Assembly: GCA_963650165.1 (NCBI GenBank)
Contig: CAVJKX010000007.1
Span: 1 to 64,000, forward strand
Direction of reading: 5' to 3'
DNA: 64,000 bases
Source of the DNA: F23-B02 sp963650165
GTDB taxonomy: Bacteria; Bacillota; Clostridia; Oscillospirales; Oscillospiraceae
Program-made: the position numbers and the translations under genes
Shown here: one piece after another, positions 44,878-53,033 of the stretch
Layout of the letters: the number at the start of each line of letters is the position of its first letter
Position numbering within the stretch: the first letter of the stretch is position 1
The notes under the pieces: model-generated
Database searches by the model: none
Told to the model about the DNA's origin: nothing
Seen by the model: only the letters and a program-made list of their open reading frames with translations

Positions 44878-46437
44878 TCAGCCTGCCTTCATGCTGCGCT
44901 CGCGCAGTACGGAGGTGAGCACCTTGCCGGTCGCGCTCTTGGGCAGCTCGGAGACGATCTCGATCTCCTTGGGCGCGCGGAAGGTCGGCATATGTGCGCG
45001 GCAGTACAGACGCAGCTGCTCGGACGTGAGGCGGCTGCCCGGCATGAGCACGACGCTCGCCTTCACATGCTCGCCCCACGTCTCGTCGGGCACGCCGTAT
45101 ACCGCGGCCTCGGCGACGTCGTCGCAAAGCTGCATGATGACGTTCGTGATCTCGCCGGGGTAGATATTCTCGCCGCCGGAGATAATGAGGTCGTCGGCGC
45201 GGCCGCACAGGAACAGATAACCCTGCCCGTCGAGCAGACCCATATCCTTCGTGCGGTACCAGCCGCTGCCGAGGGCTGCCTGAGTAAGCTCCGGTGCGTC
45301 CAGATATTCAAGCATCCGCCCCGGGCCGCGCACATATATCTCGCCCGCAGTTCCCGCGGGGCATTCGCTGCCGTCGGGAGCAAGGATGCGCACCTCGGCT
45401 CCGGGTATCGGACGGCCGACGGAGGAAAGGTATCTGCCGCCGTCACGCATGTGATCCTCCGGCAGCAGCGCCGTGACCGTGCTTCCCATTTCCGTCATGC
45501 CGTAGGACTGATAAAAGCGGCAGCTGAGCTTTTCCATGGCGCGCTGCAGCAGCGCCTTCGGGATCGGGCAGGTGGAATAGTTGACCGTCTTGAGATGTGA
45601 AAGATCGTAGTCTCCCCTGTCCGTCTCGTCGATGATCCACTTGAGCACCGTCGGCACGACGCTTATCGACTCAATGCGCTCGGAAACGAGCGTGCGCATA
45701 TAATCGTCGAGCTCAAAATGATCCTTGAGCACCATCGTGCCGCCGGTCGCAAGCGACAGGTGTGCGCCGATGGCCGCGGAATGGAACAGCTGCGCGATAA
45801 ACTGATAGCGCTGCCCGTCCGGGTAGGGATAGACCTGAAGCATGCTGACGATCTCGCCGAGCATGCCGCCGTGGGTGTAAACGACGCACTTGGGCTTGCC
45901 CGTGGTGCCGCTTGTGTGCAGGCGGCAGGCGGCGTCATCGCGCGTTACCTGCACCGTTATCGGCGTATCCGGCTCGTCTTTCACAAGCTCATCCAGCGCC
46001 GGGCGGCCCTCGACGGGCTCAAGGCGGATAACGCGCATATCGTCTCCGCACAGCTTTTCAAGCCGCTCGCCCCATTCCGGCTTCTCGGCCTTGAGGAAAA
46101 GCACGGACGCTCCGTTGCGCCTGAGCATTTCCTCCTGCTCCGGGGGCGTGAGCCTCCAGTTTATCTTGACGGCCACTGCGCCCAGCCTGTAAACGGCAAA
46201 CTCCGCTATGATCCACTCGGGGCAGTTGCGCGATATGATCGCCACCCTGCTGCCCCTGCCGACGCCGAGCCGCCGCAGATAATGCGCCGTGCGGTTTATA
46301 AGGCTGCCGAGCTCTCCGTAGCTGATGCGCCGGTCTCTGTATATGACGGCCTCGCGCTCCGGGCAGCGCGAAACGGCATCGTCAATAAGCTCGCCGAAGC
46401 TGCTGCACTGCGAAAGCTTCCGTGCAATTTCTCTCAT
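44878..46437 (-). CDS. Acyl-CoA ligase 2 (AMP-binding)
   Basis: 519 residues from the ATG at 46437 (GGAGGG upstream). All ANL motifs present: HTSGTTGKPK, YQSYGMTEMGS, GRADDLIISGGENIYPGEI and the catalytic lysine in SATGKVLT. It is a paralogue of ligase 1 across the whole length, including the first domain (S.C.EREA.......I.YGEL.SLI.RT.HYLR..GV). First gene of the minus-strand series ligase 2, NMO3, gamma-CA-like, enoate reductase. It would make the CoA thioester that the reductases then use. Confidence 0.88.
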   Translation of the reverse strand: MREIARKLSQCSSFGELIDDAVSRCPEREAVIYRDRRISYGELGSLINRTAHYLRRLGVGRGSRVAIISRNCPEWIIAEFAVYRLGAVAVKINWRLTPPEQEEMLRRNGASVLFLKAEKPEWGERLEKLCGDDMRVIRLEPVEGRPALDELVKDEPDTPITVQVTRDDAACRLHTSGTTGKPKCVVYTHGGMLGEIVSMLQVYPYPDGQRYQFIAQLFHSAAIGAHLSLATGGTMVLKDHFELDDYMRTLVSERIESISVVPTVLKWIIDETDRGDYDLSHLKTVNYSTCPIPKALLQRAMEKLSCRFYQSYGMTEMGSTVTALLPEDHMRDGGRYLSSVGRPIPGAEVRILAPDGSECPAGTAGEIYVRGPGRMLEYLDAPELTQAALGSGWYRTKDMGLLDGQGYLFLCGRADDLIISGGENIYPGEITNVIMQLCDDVAEAAVYGVPDETWGEHVKASVVLMPGSRLTSEQLRLYCRAHMPTFRAPKEIEIVSELPKSATGKVLTSVLRERSMKAG

Positions 46438-46915
46438 CCGTGATCCCTCCGTTCCATTTAGTAACTCAATTTCCGGTATTAACAAAGCACTTATTTAAAA
46501 TTTAAAAAATATTTTTCAAAAACGTCCGATTTGAGAACTTTTTACTTGCATGTTTCGATTTTAACGTTTATATTTTAACGTATCGGAGTGATGCCTGCAT
46601 CGTCATTCCGCCAGAAAGGTGCATAGTTGTTTTTGCACATGTATCGTCATTATTGCGGCGGGGTTTTCGTTATTACTGCACATTTGTGCCGGTTTTTGCC
46701 ATCGCGATTTTGAACCGGCGTGAGCCGTCGTTACTTTTGCCCACATTTTGTGCAGAAACGCACATTTTTTTCGTAGACACTGCCCTTTCCGACATCGGTC
46801 AGCCAACTGTATAATTGATATTGTTAAAAAACAGTCATGCACGGCTCCCTCACATTTTTGTTGCCTTTTATGTGAAGGCTGCGGCAGGCTGAAAAATACA
46901 GGAGGTTGATACAAT
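46438..46915. other. 478-bp divergent control region between ligase 2 and CoA-transferase 2
   Basis: No convincing gene; a 103-codon minus frame at 46603-46914 has no family likeness or ribosome site. Features: ATTTTAACGT repeated at 46558-46567 and 46572-46581, GCACA-TT-TGTGC palindrome at 46678-46689 with a similar CACATTTTGTG near 46742, and the TTTCGTAG/TATAAT pair of CoA-transferase 2. I could not pick a promoter for ligase 2. Confidence 0.6.
46769..46815 (+). promoter_or_regulatory. Promoter and TTTYGTAG element of CoA-transferase 2
   Basis: TTTCGTAG at 46769-46776, 41 bp start to start ahead of TATAAT at 46810-46815; no -35 consensus. Confidence 0.55.
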
Positions 46916-48100
46916 ATGAATAAACCACTCGAAGGCCTTTTCGTCGTAGAGCTGACGACCTATTGGGCCGCTCCCTCCGCAGGCGAATTTCTGCGCTGTC
47001 TCGGTGCCAGAGTCGTTAAGATCGAAACCGGCAAGGCCGGCGACTCGGTTCGCTACTGGGGCCGCACCTGCGGCATGCCGATCGAAGCAAACGAGAACCC
47101 CTCGTTCGACCTCTTCAACGGCGGCAAGGAATTCATGCACATGGATCTCAACGATCCCGAACACGAGCGCGTGCTGCACAACATGCTCTCCAAGGCCGAC
47201 GTGTTCCTGACGAGCATGCGCCTCGGCGGTCTGAAGAAGCACCGCCTCGACTACGATACCCTCAAGGAGAAATACCCCCGCCTGATCATGGCTCACGCAA
47301 CCGGCTACGGCTGCAAGGACGGCCCTCTGTCCGCCGCTCCCGGTCTGGACGCCGTCGCGTTCTTCGCAATGAACGGCCTGATCTCCGACCTCCGTCTGAA
47401 CCCGGACGACTCCCCCATCTGCCCGCCGACCGGCATGGGCGATCTGACGACCGGCATGCCTCTGTTTGCCGGAATAATGACCGCTCTGTTTGCACGCGAG
47501 CACACCGGCAAGGGCGACTATGTATCCGCCTCCCTTTACGGCACCGGCAACTGGGTCACCGCCGCCATCAACTCCGGCACGCAGTACTTCAACCCCTGGC
47601 CGCGCTCCCGCTTCACGCAGAGCCCCATGGGTCAGGCATTCGAGACCAAGGACGGCAAGTTCGTCCAGATCTTCGTCAATGAGTACGAGCGCTACTTCCC
47701 CGTATTCTGCAAGGCCTTCAACATCGAGGACATGCTCGACGACGAGCGCGTGAACACCCGCCCGGCGCTGAACGTAAACGGCAACTGCGCAATCATCGTT
47801 GCCCGCTGCATCGAGGAGGCCAAGAAAAAGACCGCCGACGAGATCATGAGCGTGCTCCAGGCCGGCAACGTGCCCTGCACCGTGCTGCGCGGCATCGGCG
47901 ACAAGTACAAGGAGCAGGAGCAGCTCGACCAGTGCCTTTCCAACGGCTATCTCGGCGAGGGCACCTACGAAAGCGGCAAGCACTACTATCAGCCGCAGAT
48001 CCCCATCTATATGGAGAGCGTCGGCGTGCAGAACTATTTTGCACAGAGCAAGTCCATCGGTGCGGATAACGACGCACTTTTCGCCGAGTTCGGCAAATAA
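46916..48100 (+). CDS. Family III CoA-transferase 2 (CaiB/BaiF-like)
   Basis: 394 residues; AGGAGG precedes the ATG. The N-terminus MNKPLEGLFVVELTTYWAA and the whole layout match CoA-transferase 1; the active-site aspartate is Asp145 (PGLDAVA). It would exchange CoA between acids without ATP. Paralogy with 34744-35931 parallels that of the two ligases and two PucR regulators, as if a ligase/transferase/regulator set had been duplicated and then shuffled around the reductase genes. Followed by a hairpin and then pucR-2. Confidence 0.9.
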   Translation: MNKPLEGLFVVELTTYWAAPSAGEFLRCLGARVVKIETGKAGDSVRYWGRTCGMPIEANENPSFDLFNGGKEFMHMDLNDPEHERVLHNMLSKADVFLTSMRLGGLKKHRLDYDTLKEKYPRLIMAHATGYGCKDGPLSAAPGLDAVAFFAMNGLISDLRLNPDDSPICPPTGMGDLTTGMPLFAGIMTALFAREHTGKGDYVSASLYGTGNWVTAAINSGTQYFNPWPRSRFTQSPMGQAFETKDGKFVQIFVNEYERYFPVFCKAFNIEDMLDDERVNTRPALNVNGNCAIIVARCIEEAKKKTADEIMSVLQAGNVPCTVLRGIGDKYKEQEQLDQCLSNGYLGEGTYESGKHYYQPQIPIYMESVGVQNYFAQSKSIGADNDALFAEFGK

Positions 48101-48126
48101 TTTAATTACAGCCGGAACGCCGGCCG

Positions 48127-48155
48127 AAGGGGTGCCGGAACGCGGCACCCCTTTC
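48127..48155 (+). terminator. Terminator of CoA-transferase 2
   Basis: AAGGGGTGCC / GGCACCCCTT with a 7-nt loop and CTTTCTGCCGTTTTG after it. A second hairpin, CGCCTCC / GGAGGCG (48186-48205), without T-run lies in the pucR-2 leader. Confidence 0.65.
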
Positions 48156-48235
48156 TGCCGTTTTGTAAAAATGTCCGAAAAAAAGCGCCTCCCGAAAAGG
48201 AGGCGGAAGATTTGAAAGCGTGGTGAAAATTCCTA

Positions 48236-49852
48236 ATGAAATTGTCCTTACAGCTGATACTGGAAACTCTGACGGAATACGGTGCACAACTGCTGGAAAC
48301 AGACGGTGAGTTCTCCTTTACCGGCGTGCAGATACTGACCTCCCCGACGGATGTTCTCGAGCCGGACACCCTGTATGTCTGTGCGCCCAGGGTGCTGCCG
48401 AAGCTTAAAAAGCAGCTGTTTGACGATCATTGCTTTGTCTTTAAGGCGAAGCCCTCTCAGCTGCATTGCCATCACGCGCTGCACGGCATACTTCTTGACG
48501 AAAACGCCGACCTCAACTCGGTCGTAAACAGGCTCATTACGCTTTTCACCCGTTTCCACGCCTTCGAATTTGCAATCAAGGAGGCCTCGCTGGAGCGAAA
48601 GGGCTATGAGCCGTTCTTCGAGATCGCAAAAAAAGAGTTCCCCCAGTGCCTGATCGTCATCACCGACTCGGCATACAACATCGTCTGCTCGACGCGCGGC
48701 AGCGTCGACAACATTCCATATTTCCACGACCTGCTCCAGCGCGGCTACTACAGCCGCAATGACATGAACCAGATCGCAAGCTGGGGCTACTATGAGGATG
48801 AGCGCAAGTGCGTTGAGCCCGTGCTCTATCCTGCGGAAAAAACCATCTGCGGATATCCCTTCCTCGTCCGCTCGTATAAGAATAACGGCGCGGCCTACTG
48901 CTTCATCGGCTGCTATTTTCTCGACGCCGCACCTACGCAGAGGGATATCGCACTTTTCACCTGCCTGACAAACGAGCTTGACAATTACTATAAGGTAAAC
49001 GGCATTTTCGATGCCGGTATGCTCGGCAAACAGCAGCAGCTGCTCGACGATCTTATCCGCCCGAAGCAGAGCTCGCCGGAATACTTCCACGACCGCTGCG
49101 CACAGCTGAGCATCCCCTATCAGGGCTCGTTCCGCATCGGACTTATACGCTGCGAGAGCTCCACCATGTTCAAGATCTCGCTCATATGCAATCAGATGCG
49201 CGCGCACTGCCCGCTTCAGAACCACGGCGTGTTCCAGTACGGCTCGTCGGTGATAATCCTATTCTGCGACTGGAACGACGCCAACGTGCGTGCACAGTCC
49301 GGCTTTTCGGAGGATTGGAACCTGCTGCTGACCACGCTGCGGCAGAACAAGGCCTATATGGGCATCAGCCTGCTGTTTGGCGATATAACGAAGCTTTACG
49401 TCGGCTACCGTCAGGCCGAGGCCGCATCCAAGCTCGGACAGCGCCGCGATCCCGACGGCACCGCTTACTTCTACTCGAAATATTATCTTGAGGACATGCT
49501 CGAGCATTATTCCGACACCATGCCTCTTGAGGACACATATACGCATTATCTTGACCGCCTGATGGACGACAACAACAGCGTATGCAGCAACATAAAGCTC
49601 CTGTACTACTTCCTGTGCTCGGAGCGCAACATCTCCCTGACGGCCAAGCATGTGCACATGCACCGCAACAGCGTCATCTACCGCATACAGAAGATACAGG
49701 ATATACTCGCGCTCGATCTCGACGATCCGGACGTTCGGCTGCGGCTGATGATCTCGTTTAAGATCCTCGAAATCACCGGCAGGATCCCCCGCTGGGAAAC
49801 TCCCCACGGCGAAAACGACATCGGCGGAAGCAGCATCGTATATCAGGAATAA
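48236..49852 (+). CDS. PucR/CdaR-family transcriptional regulator 2
   Basis: 538 residues, paralogous to regulator 1 throughout (for example GVQILTSPTDVLEPDTLYV near the start, and C-terminal ERNISLTAKHVHMHRNSVIYR with LDDPDVRLRLMISFKIL). The start ATG has only a weak GGTGA site but matches the start of regulator 1. The C-terminal PucR helix-turn-helix binds DNA; the N-terminal part probably senses an intermediate. It stands between the CoA-transferase 2 and acyl-CoA dehydrogenase genes. Which regulator controls which promoter is not known. Confidence 0.87.
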   Translation: MKLSLQLILETLTEYGAQLLETDGEFSFTGVQILTSPTDVLEPDTLYVCAPRVLPKLKKQLFDDHCFVFKAKPSQLHCHHALHGILLDENADLNSVVNRLITLFTRFHAFEFAIKEASLERKGYEPFFEIAKKEFPQCLIVITDSAYNIVCSTRGSVDNIPYFHDLLQRGYYSRNDMNQIASWGYYEDERKCVEPVLYPAEKTICGYPFLVRSYKNNGAAYCFIGCYFLDAAPTQRDIALFTCLTNELDNYYKVNGIFDAGMLGKQQQLLDDLIRPKQSSPEYFHDRCAQLSIPYQGSFRIGLIRCESSTMFKISLICNQMRAHCPLQNHGVFQYGSSVIILFCDWNDANVRAQSGFSEDWNLLLTTLRQNKAYMGISLLFGDITKLYVGYRQAEAASKLGQRRDPDGTAYFYSKYYLEDMLEHYSDTMPLEDTYTHYLDRLMDDNNSVCSNIKLLYYFLCSERNISLTAKHVHMHRNSVIYRIQKIQDILALDLDDPDVRLRLMISFKILEITGRIPRWETPHGENDIGGSSIVYQE

Positions 49853-49861
49853 AAAATCACG

Positions 49862-49899
49862 CCCGTTATTTACCGCATGGAAAATAACGGGTATTTTTA
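49862..49899 (+). terminator. Terminator of pucR-2
   Basis: CCCGTTATTT (49862-49871) / AAATAACGGG (49882-49891), followed by TATTTTTAT. Confidence 0.8.
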
Positions 49900-49958
49900 T
49901 CGTCATTTATGCACAATCGGTTTCGGGGCAGCGGGAAAAAATGTCGGTTCGAATGACG

Positions 49959-49987
49959 TTGTTCCTTCCGGTGTTCCTCGTTAAAAT
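49959..49987 (+). promoter_or_regulatory. Promoter of the acyl-CoA dehydrogenase operon
   Basis: TTGTTC at 49959-49964, 17 bp, TAAAAT at 49982-49987. No TTTYGTAG element is found upstream, so this operon may be controlled differently from the rest of the cluster. Confidence 0.45.
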
Positions 49988-50038
49988 GTAATCAATGATC
50001 AGGAGGGTATAAGACCTTCCGTCGAGAGGAGCAAAAAA

Positions 50039-51187
50039 ATGAGCAAATACGGTTACTATCTCGGCATGACGGCCGAGCAGCAGGACATCGTCAAAATGAT
50101 CCGCGAATTTGCCGAGCGCGAGCTCGACCCGGTCGTGAAGGAATACGACGAAAAGGGTGAATTCCCCGTGCAGCTGCACGAAAAATGGGGCGAAATGGGT
50201 CTGTTCGGCCTGGACGTGCCAGCGCAGTACGGCGGTCTGGGCTTTGACGCCGTGACGCGCTACTGCATCAGCGAGGAGCTTGCAAAGCACGACGCGGGCT
50301 TCACCATTTCAAACAATTCCTACTCCTTCGGCCTGTCGGCAATACTCGCCGACGGCAGCGAGGAGCAGAAGCAGGCAGCCTGCGCACGCATTCTGCGCGG
50401 AGAGGGCATATCCATGGCCATAACCGAGCCGCAAAGCGGCTCCGACGTCGGCAGCACACGCACGACAGCCAAGAAGGTAGACGGCGGCTATGTGCTCAAC
50501 GGCGTAAAGTGCTTTATAACAAACGCCTCGCTCTGCTCGGCCTGCGTCGTGCTGGCGGTCACCGATCCCGATGCGGGCTACCACGGCATGAGCCTGCTGC
50601 TGGTCGAAAAAAGCGACGCCGGCGTCAGTGTCGGAAAGCACGAGGACAAGATGGGCATACGCCTGTCCGATACCGCCGACTTCGTCATGGAGGACGTGTT
50701 CGTCCCCGCCGACCGTCTCATCGGCAAGGAGGGCTGCGGCTTTGCGCAGACGATGAAGTTCCTCGCAGGCAAGCGCCCCGTCAGCGTCGCGGGTGCCATC
50801 GGCGTTGCGCAGCGTGCTCTGGATCTCGCCGTTGACTACGCCAAAGAGCGCAGCTTCAAGCACGGACCCATCGCAAAGCTCGAGGGCATTCAGTTCCTGA
50901 TCGCCGACATGGAGATGCGCGTTCAGGCCTCCCGGGCGATGGCGATATACGGCGCACAGATGACGGATGCCGGCATCCCCATCGGCACGCTCGGCAACTC
51001 GCTCAAGTGCTACGCCTCGGAGATGTGCTACGACGTTGTGAACATGGGTCTGCAGGTCTTTGCCGGCTATGGCTACAGCCGCGAATATCCGCTTGAGAAG
51101 CTGCTGCGCGACGCACGCATTTACAGCATTTTCGAGGGCACGAATCAGGTGCAGCGCCAGGTCATCGGCAAAACGCTTCTGGGCTGA
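50039..51187 (+). CDS. Acyl-CoA dehydrogenase / enoyl-CoA reductase
   Basis: 382 residues, the standard short-chain acyl-CoA dehydrogenase size. FAD and substrate motifs ITEPQSGSDVGS and GCGFAQTMKFL lead to the catalytic base Glu366 in IFEGTNQ, the position used by butyryl- and medium-chain enzymes. First gene of an operon with etfB and etfA, so it exchanges electrons with that flavoprotein. Working as a reductase of an enoyl-CoA, like caffeyl-CoA or crotonobetainyl-CoA reductase, is likely in an anaerobe; the substrate is open. GAGAGGAG precedes the ATG. Confidence 0.92.
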   Translation: MSKYGYYLGMTAEQQDIVKMIREFAERELDPVVKEYDEKGEFPVQLHEKWGEMGLFGLDVPAQYGGLGFDAVTRYCISEELAKHDAGFTISNNSYSFGLSAILADGSEEQKQAACARILRGEGISMAITEPQSGSDVGSTRTTAKKVDGGYVLNGVKCFITNASLCSACVVLAVTDPDAGYHGMSLLLVEKSDAGVSVGKHEDKMGIRLSDTADFVMEDVFVPADRLIGKEGCGFAQTMKFLAGKRPVSVAGAIGVAQRALDLAVDYAKERSFKHGPIAKLEGIQFLIADMEMRVQASRAMAIYGAQMTDAGIPIGTLGNSLKCYASEMCYDVVNMGLQVFAGYGYSREYPLEKLLRDARIYSIFEGTNQVQRQVIGKTLLG

Positions 51188-51199
51188 GGAGCGCGCCGG

Positions 51200-52012
51200 A
51201 TGAACATACTCGTATGCATAAAGCAGGTGCCGGACACGACGGAGATCCGCATGGACCCCAAGACGAACACGCTTATAAGAAGCGGCGTTCCGAGCACCGT
51301 AAATCCCTTTGACAAGTACGCGCTCGAGGCTGCCGTGCAGCTGCGCGAGGCTCTCGGCGGCACGGTGACCGCCATGACGATGGGGCCCGCTCAGGCGGCT
51401 CAGGCTCTGCGCGAATGCTACTCGCTCGGCGCCGACCGCATGGTGCTGGTATCCGACCGCCGCTTCGGCGGCGCGGACACCTACGCAACGAGCTACACGC
51501 TCGCGCAGGCGGTACGGGCGCTCGGCGGCTTTGACCTTATTCTCTGCGGCCGCCAGGCCATAGACGGCGACACGGCGCAGATAGGCCCCATGCTGGCAGA
51601 GCACCTTGCCCTGCCGCAGCTGACATGCGCATGCGCAATCAGGATCGAGGACGGCACTGTGCGCATAAAGCAGGAGGGCGAGAGCGCATACCGCGTACTG
51701 CGCGCGCCGCTGCCCGCAGTTGTCACCGTCGTAAAGTCGATAAACGAGCCGCGCCTGCCGAACGTAATGCGCAAGATACAGGCAAACCGCATGGAGCCCG
51801 AGACCCTGGCGGCAGACGATCTGCCGGAGCTCGACCCGTCCTGCATCGGTCTGAACGGCTCGCCGACGAAGGTCGCAAAGACCTTCGTGCCGGTACGCAG
51901 CAAGCAGACCGTGCGCATAGACGGCTCGAAGCCGGAGGCCGCCGCCGCAGAGCTTCTCGCCCTGCTGGACGCGGCGCATGTTTCGCTCGTGGGAGGTGCC
52001 CGTCATGCCTGA
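51200..52012 (+). CDS. etfB: Electron transfer flavoprotein beta subunit
   Basis: 270 residues. The signature VCIKQVPDT at the N-terminus and CGRQAIDGDTAQIGPMLAE (around residues 116-134) mark EtfB/FixA. The AIDGDTAQ.GP loop is the one I associate with Etfs that bind a second FAD in the beta subunit and can bifurcate electrons, such as those of butyryl-CoA and caffeyl-CoA reductases. It forms a heterodimer with EtfA, whose start overlaps its end by 8 nt. GAGGA lies about 10 nt before the ATG. Confidence 0.93.
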   Translation: MNILVCIKQVPDTTEIRMDPKTNTLIRSGVPSTVNPFDKYALEAAVQLREALGGTVTAMTMGPAQAAQALRECYSLGADRMVLVSDRRFGGADTYATSYTLAQAVRALGGFDLILCGRQAIDGDTAQIGPMLAEHLALPQLTCACAIRIEDGTVRIKQEGESAYRVLRAPLPAVVTVVKSINEPRLPNVMRKIQANRMEPETLAADDLPELDPSCIGLNGSPTKVAKTFVPVRSKQTVRIDGSKPEAAAAELLALLDAAHVSLVGGARHA

Positions 52013-53009
52013 CACGAAAAACGTATGGGTCTTTCTCGAAACCGAGGGCGGACGGCTTCGCAGCGTAGGCCTCGAGCTTCTGGGACAGGGCCGCATGCTC
52101 GCCGATAAGATGGGCGAACAGCTTGTCGGCATTATTCTCGACCCCAACTCCGCCGCTCTGGCGCCCGTGGCGATCGGCTGCGGCGCCGACACGGTCATCA
52201 CCCTTGACGATCCCGCACTCAGGGACTACAACACCGATATCTTCACCGCCGTCCTGTGCCGGCTTGTGCGCAAATACGCGCCGGAGGTCCTCATGCTCGG
52301 CGCGACCAGCCTGGGGCGCGATCTCGGCCCGCGCGTTTCCTGCCGTCTGCACACGGGTCTGACCGCCGACTGCACGCATCTGGATGCGGACGAGCGGCGC
52401 TGTGTGCTCTGGACGCGTCCCGCCTTCGGCGGAAACCTGATGGCAACAAACATCTGCCCCGAATTCAAGCCGCAGATGGGCACCGTTCGCCCGAACGTGT
52501 TTCCCGCACCCGCATTTGACCCCAACCGCAGCGGCCGCGTTATCGCGGAGGCTCTGACGGAGGATGAGCGCACGAGCAGTACACAGCTTCTCGAGCTTAT
52601 CCCCGTGCTCGACGCGGCGACGGCAAACCTTAGCGAGGCGCAGATCATAGTGTCCGGAGGCCGCGGCATGAAGGGGCCGGAAAACTTCGCGCTGCTTCAG
52701 AAGCTTGCCGACACCGTCGGCGGCTGCGTGGGCGCATCGCGCGCTGCCGTCGATGCAGGCTGGATATCCCCCATTCACCAGGTCGGGCAGACCGGCAAGA
52801 CAGTATGCCCGCGCGTCTACATCGCCTGCGGCATTTCCGGTGCGATACAGCACCTTATCGGAATGAGTGCATCCGACACCATAATCGCCATAAACCGCGA
52901 CCCGAACGCACCGATCTTTCAGGTCGCAGACTACGCCGTCGTGGGCGATCTGTTTCAGATCGTGCCCGAGCTGACGAAGGCTCTGCAGCGGCGGCGGGAG
53001 CAGAAATAA
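52005..53009 (+). CDS. etfA: Electron transfer flavoprotein alpha subunit
   Basis: 334 residues from the ATG at 52005 (GGGAGGTG upstream, inside etfB). The FAD domain is typical: VSGGRGMKGPENF, VGASRAAVDAGW, QVGQTGKTVCP and ACGISGAIQH, ending with AINRDPNAPIFQVADYAVVGD. Together with EtfB it carries electrons between the acyl-CoA dehydrogenase and NADH/ferredoxin. No extra ferredoxin domain is fused at the N-terminus, unlike CarE-type subunits, so a separate ferredoxin would be needed. Confidence 0.93.
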   Translation: MPDTKNVWVFLETEGGRLRSVGLELLGQGRMLADKMGEQLVGIILDPNSAALAPVAIGCGADTVITLDDPALRDYNTDIFTAVLCRLVRKYAPEVLMLGATSLGRDLGPRVSCRLHTGLTADCTHLDADERRCVLWTRPAFGGNLMATNICPEFKPQMGTVRPNVFPAPAFDPNRSGRVIAEALTEDERTSSTQLLELIPVLDAATANLSEAQIIVSGGRGMKGPENFALLQKLADTVGGCVGASRAAVDAGWISPIHQVGQTGKTVCPRVYIACGISGAIQHLIGMSASDTIIAINRDPNAPIFQVADYAVVGDLFQIVPELTKALQRRREQK

Positions 53010-53033
53010 ATTTTACAAAAGGAGTCCTCAAGC

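Noticed and set aside
46603..46914. A 103-codon minus-strand frame in the ligase 2/CoA-transferase 2 control region
   Set aside because: No ribosome site or family, and it runs across the promoter of CoA-transferase 2.
33087..48100. A bile-acid-inducible (bai) operon
   Set aside because: Ligase, CoA-transferase and flavoprotein types recall bai genes, but the 7alpha-dehydratase (baiE) and the short-chain dehydrogenase (baiA) are absent and the order and operon structure differ.
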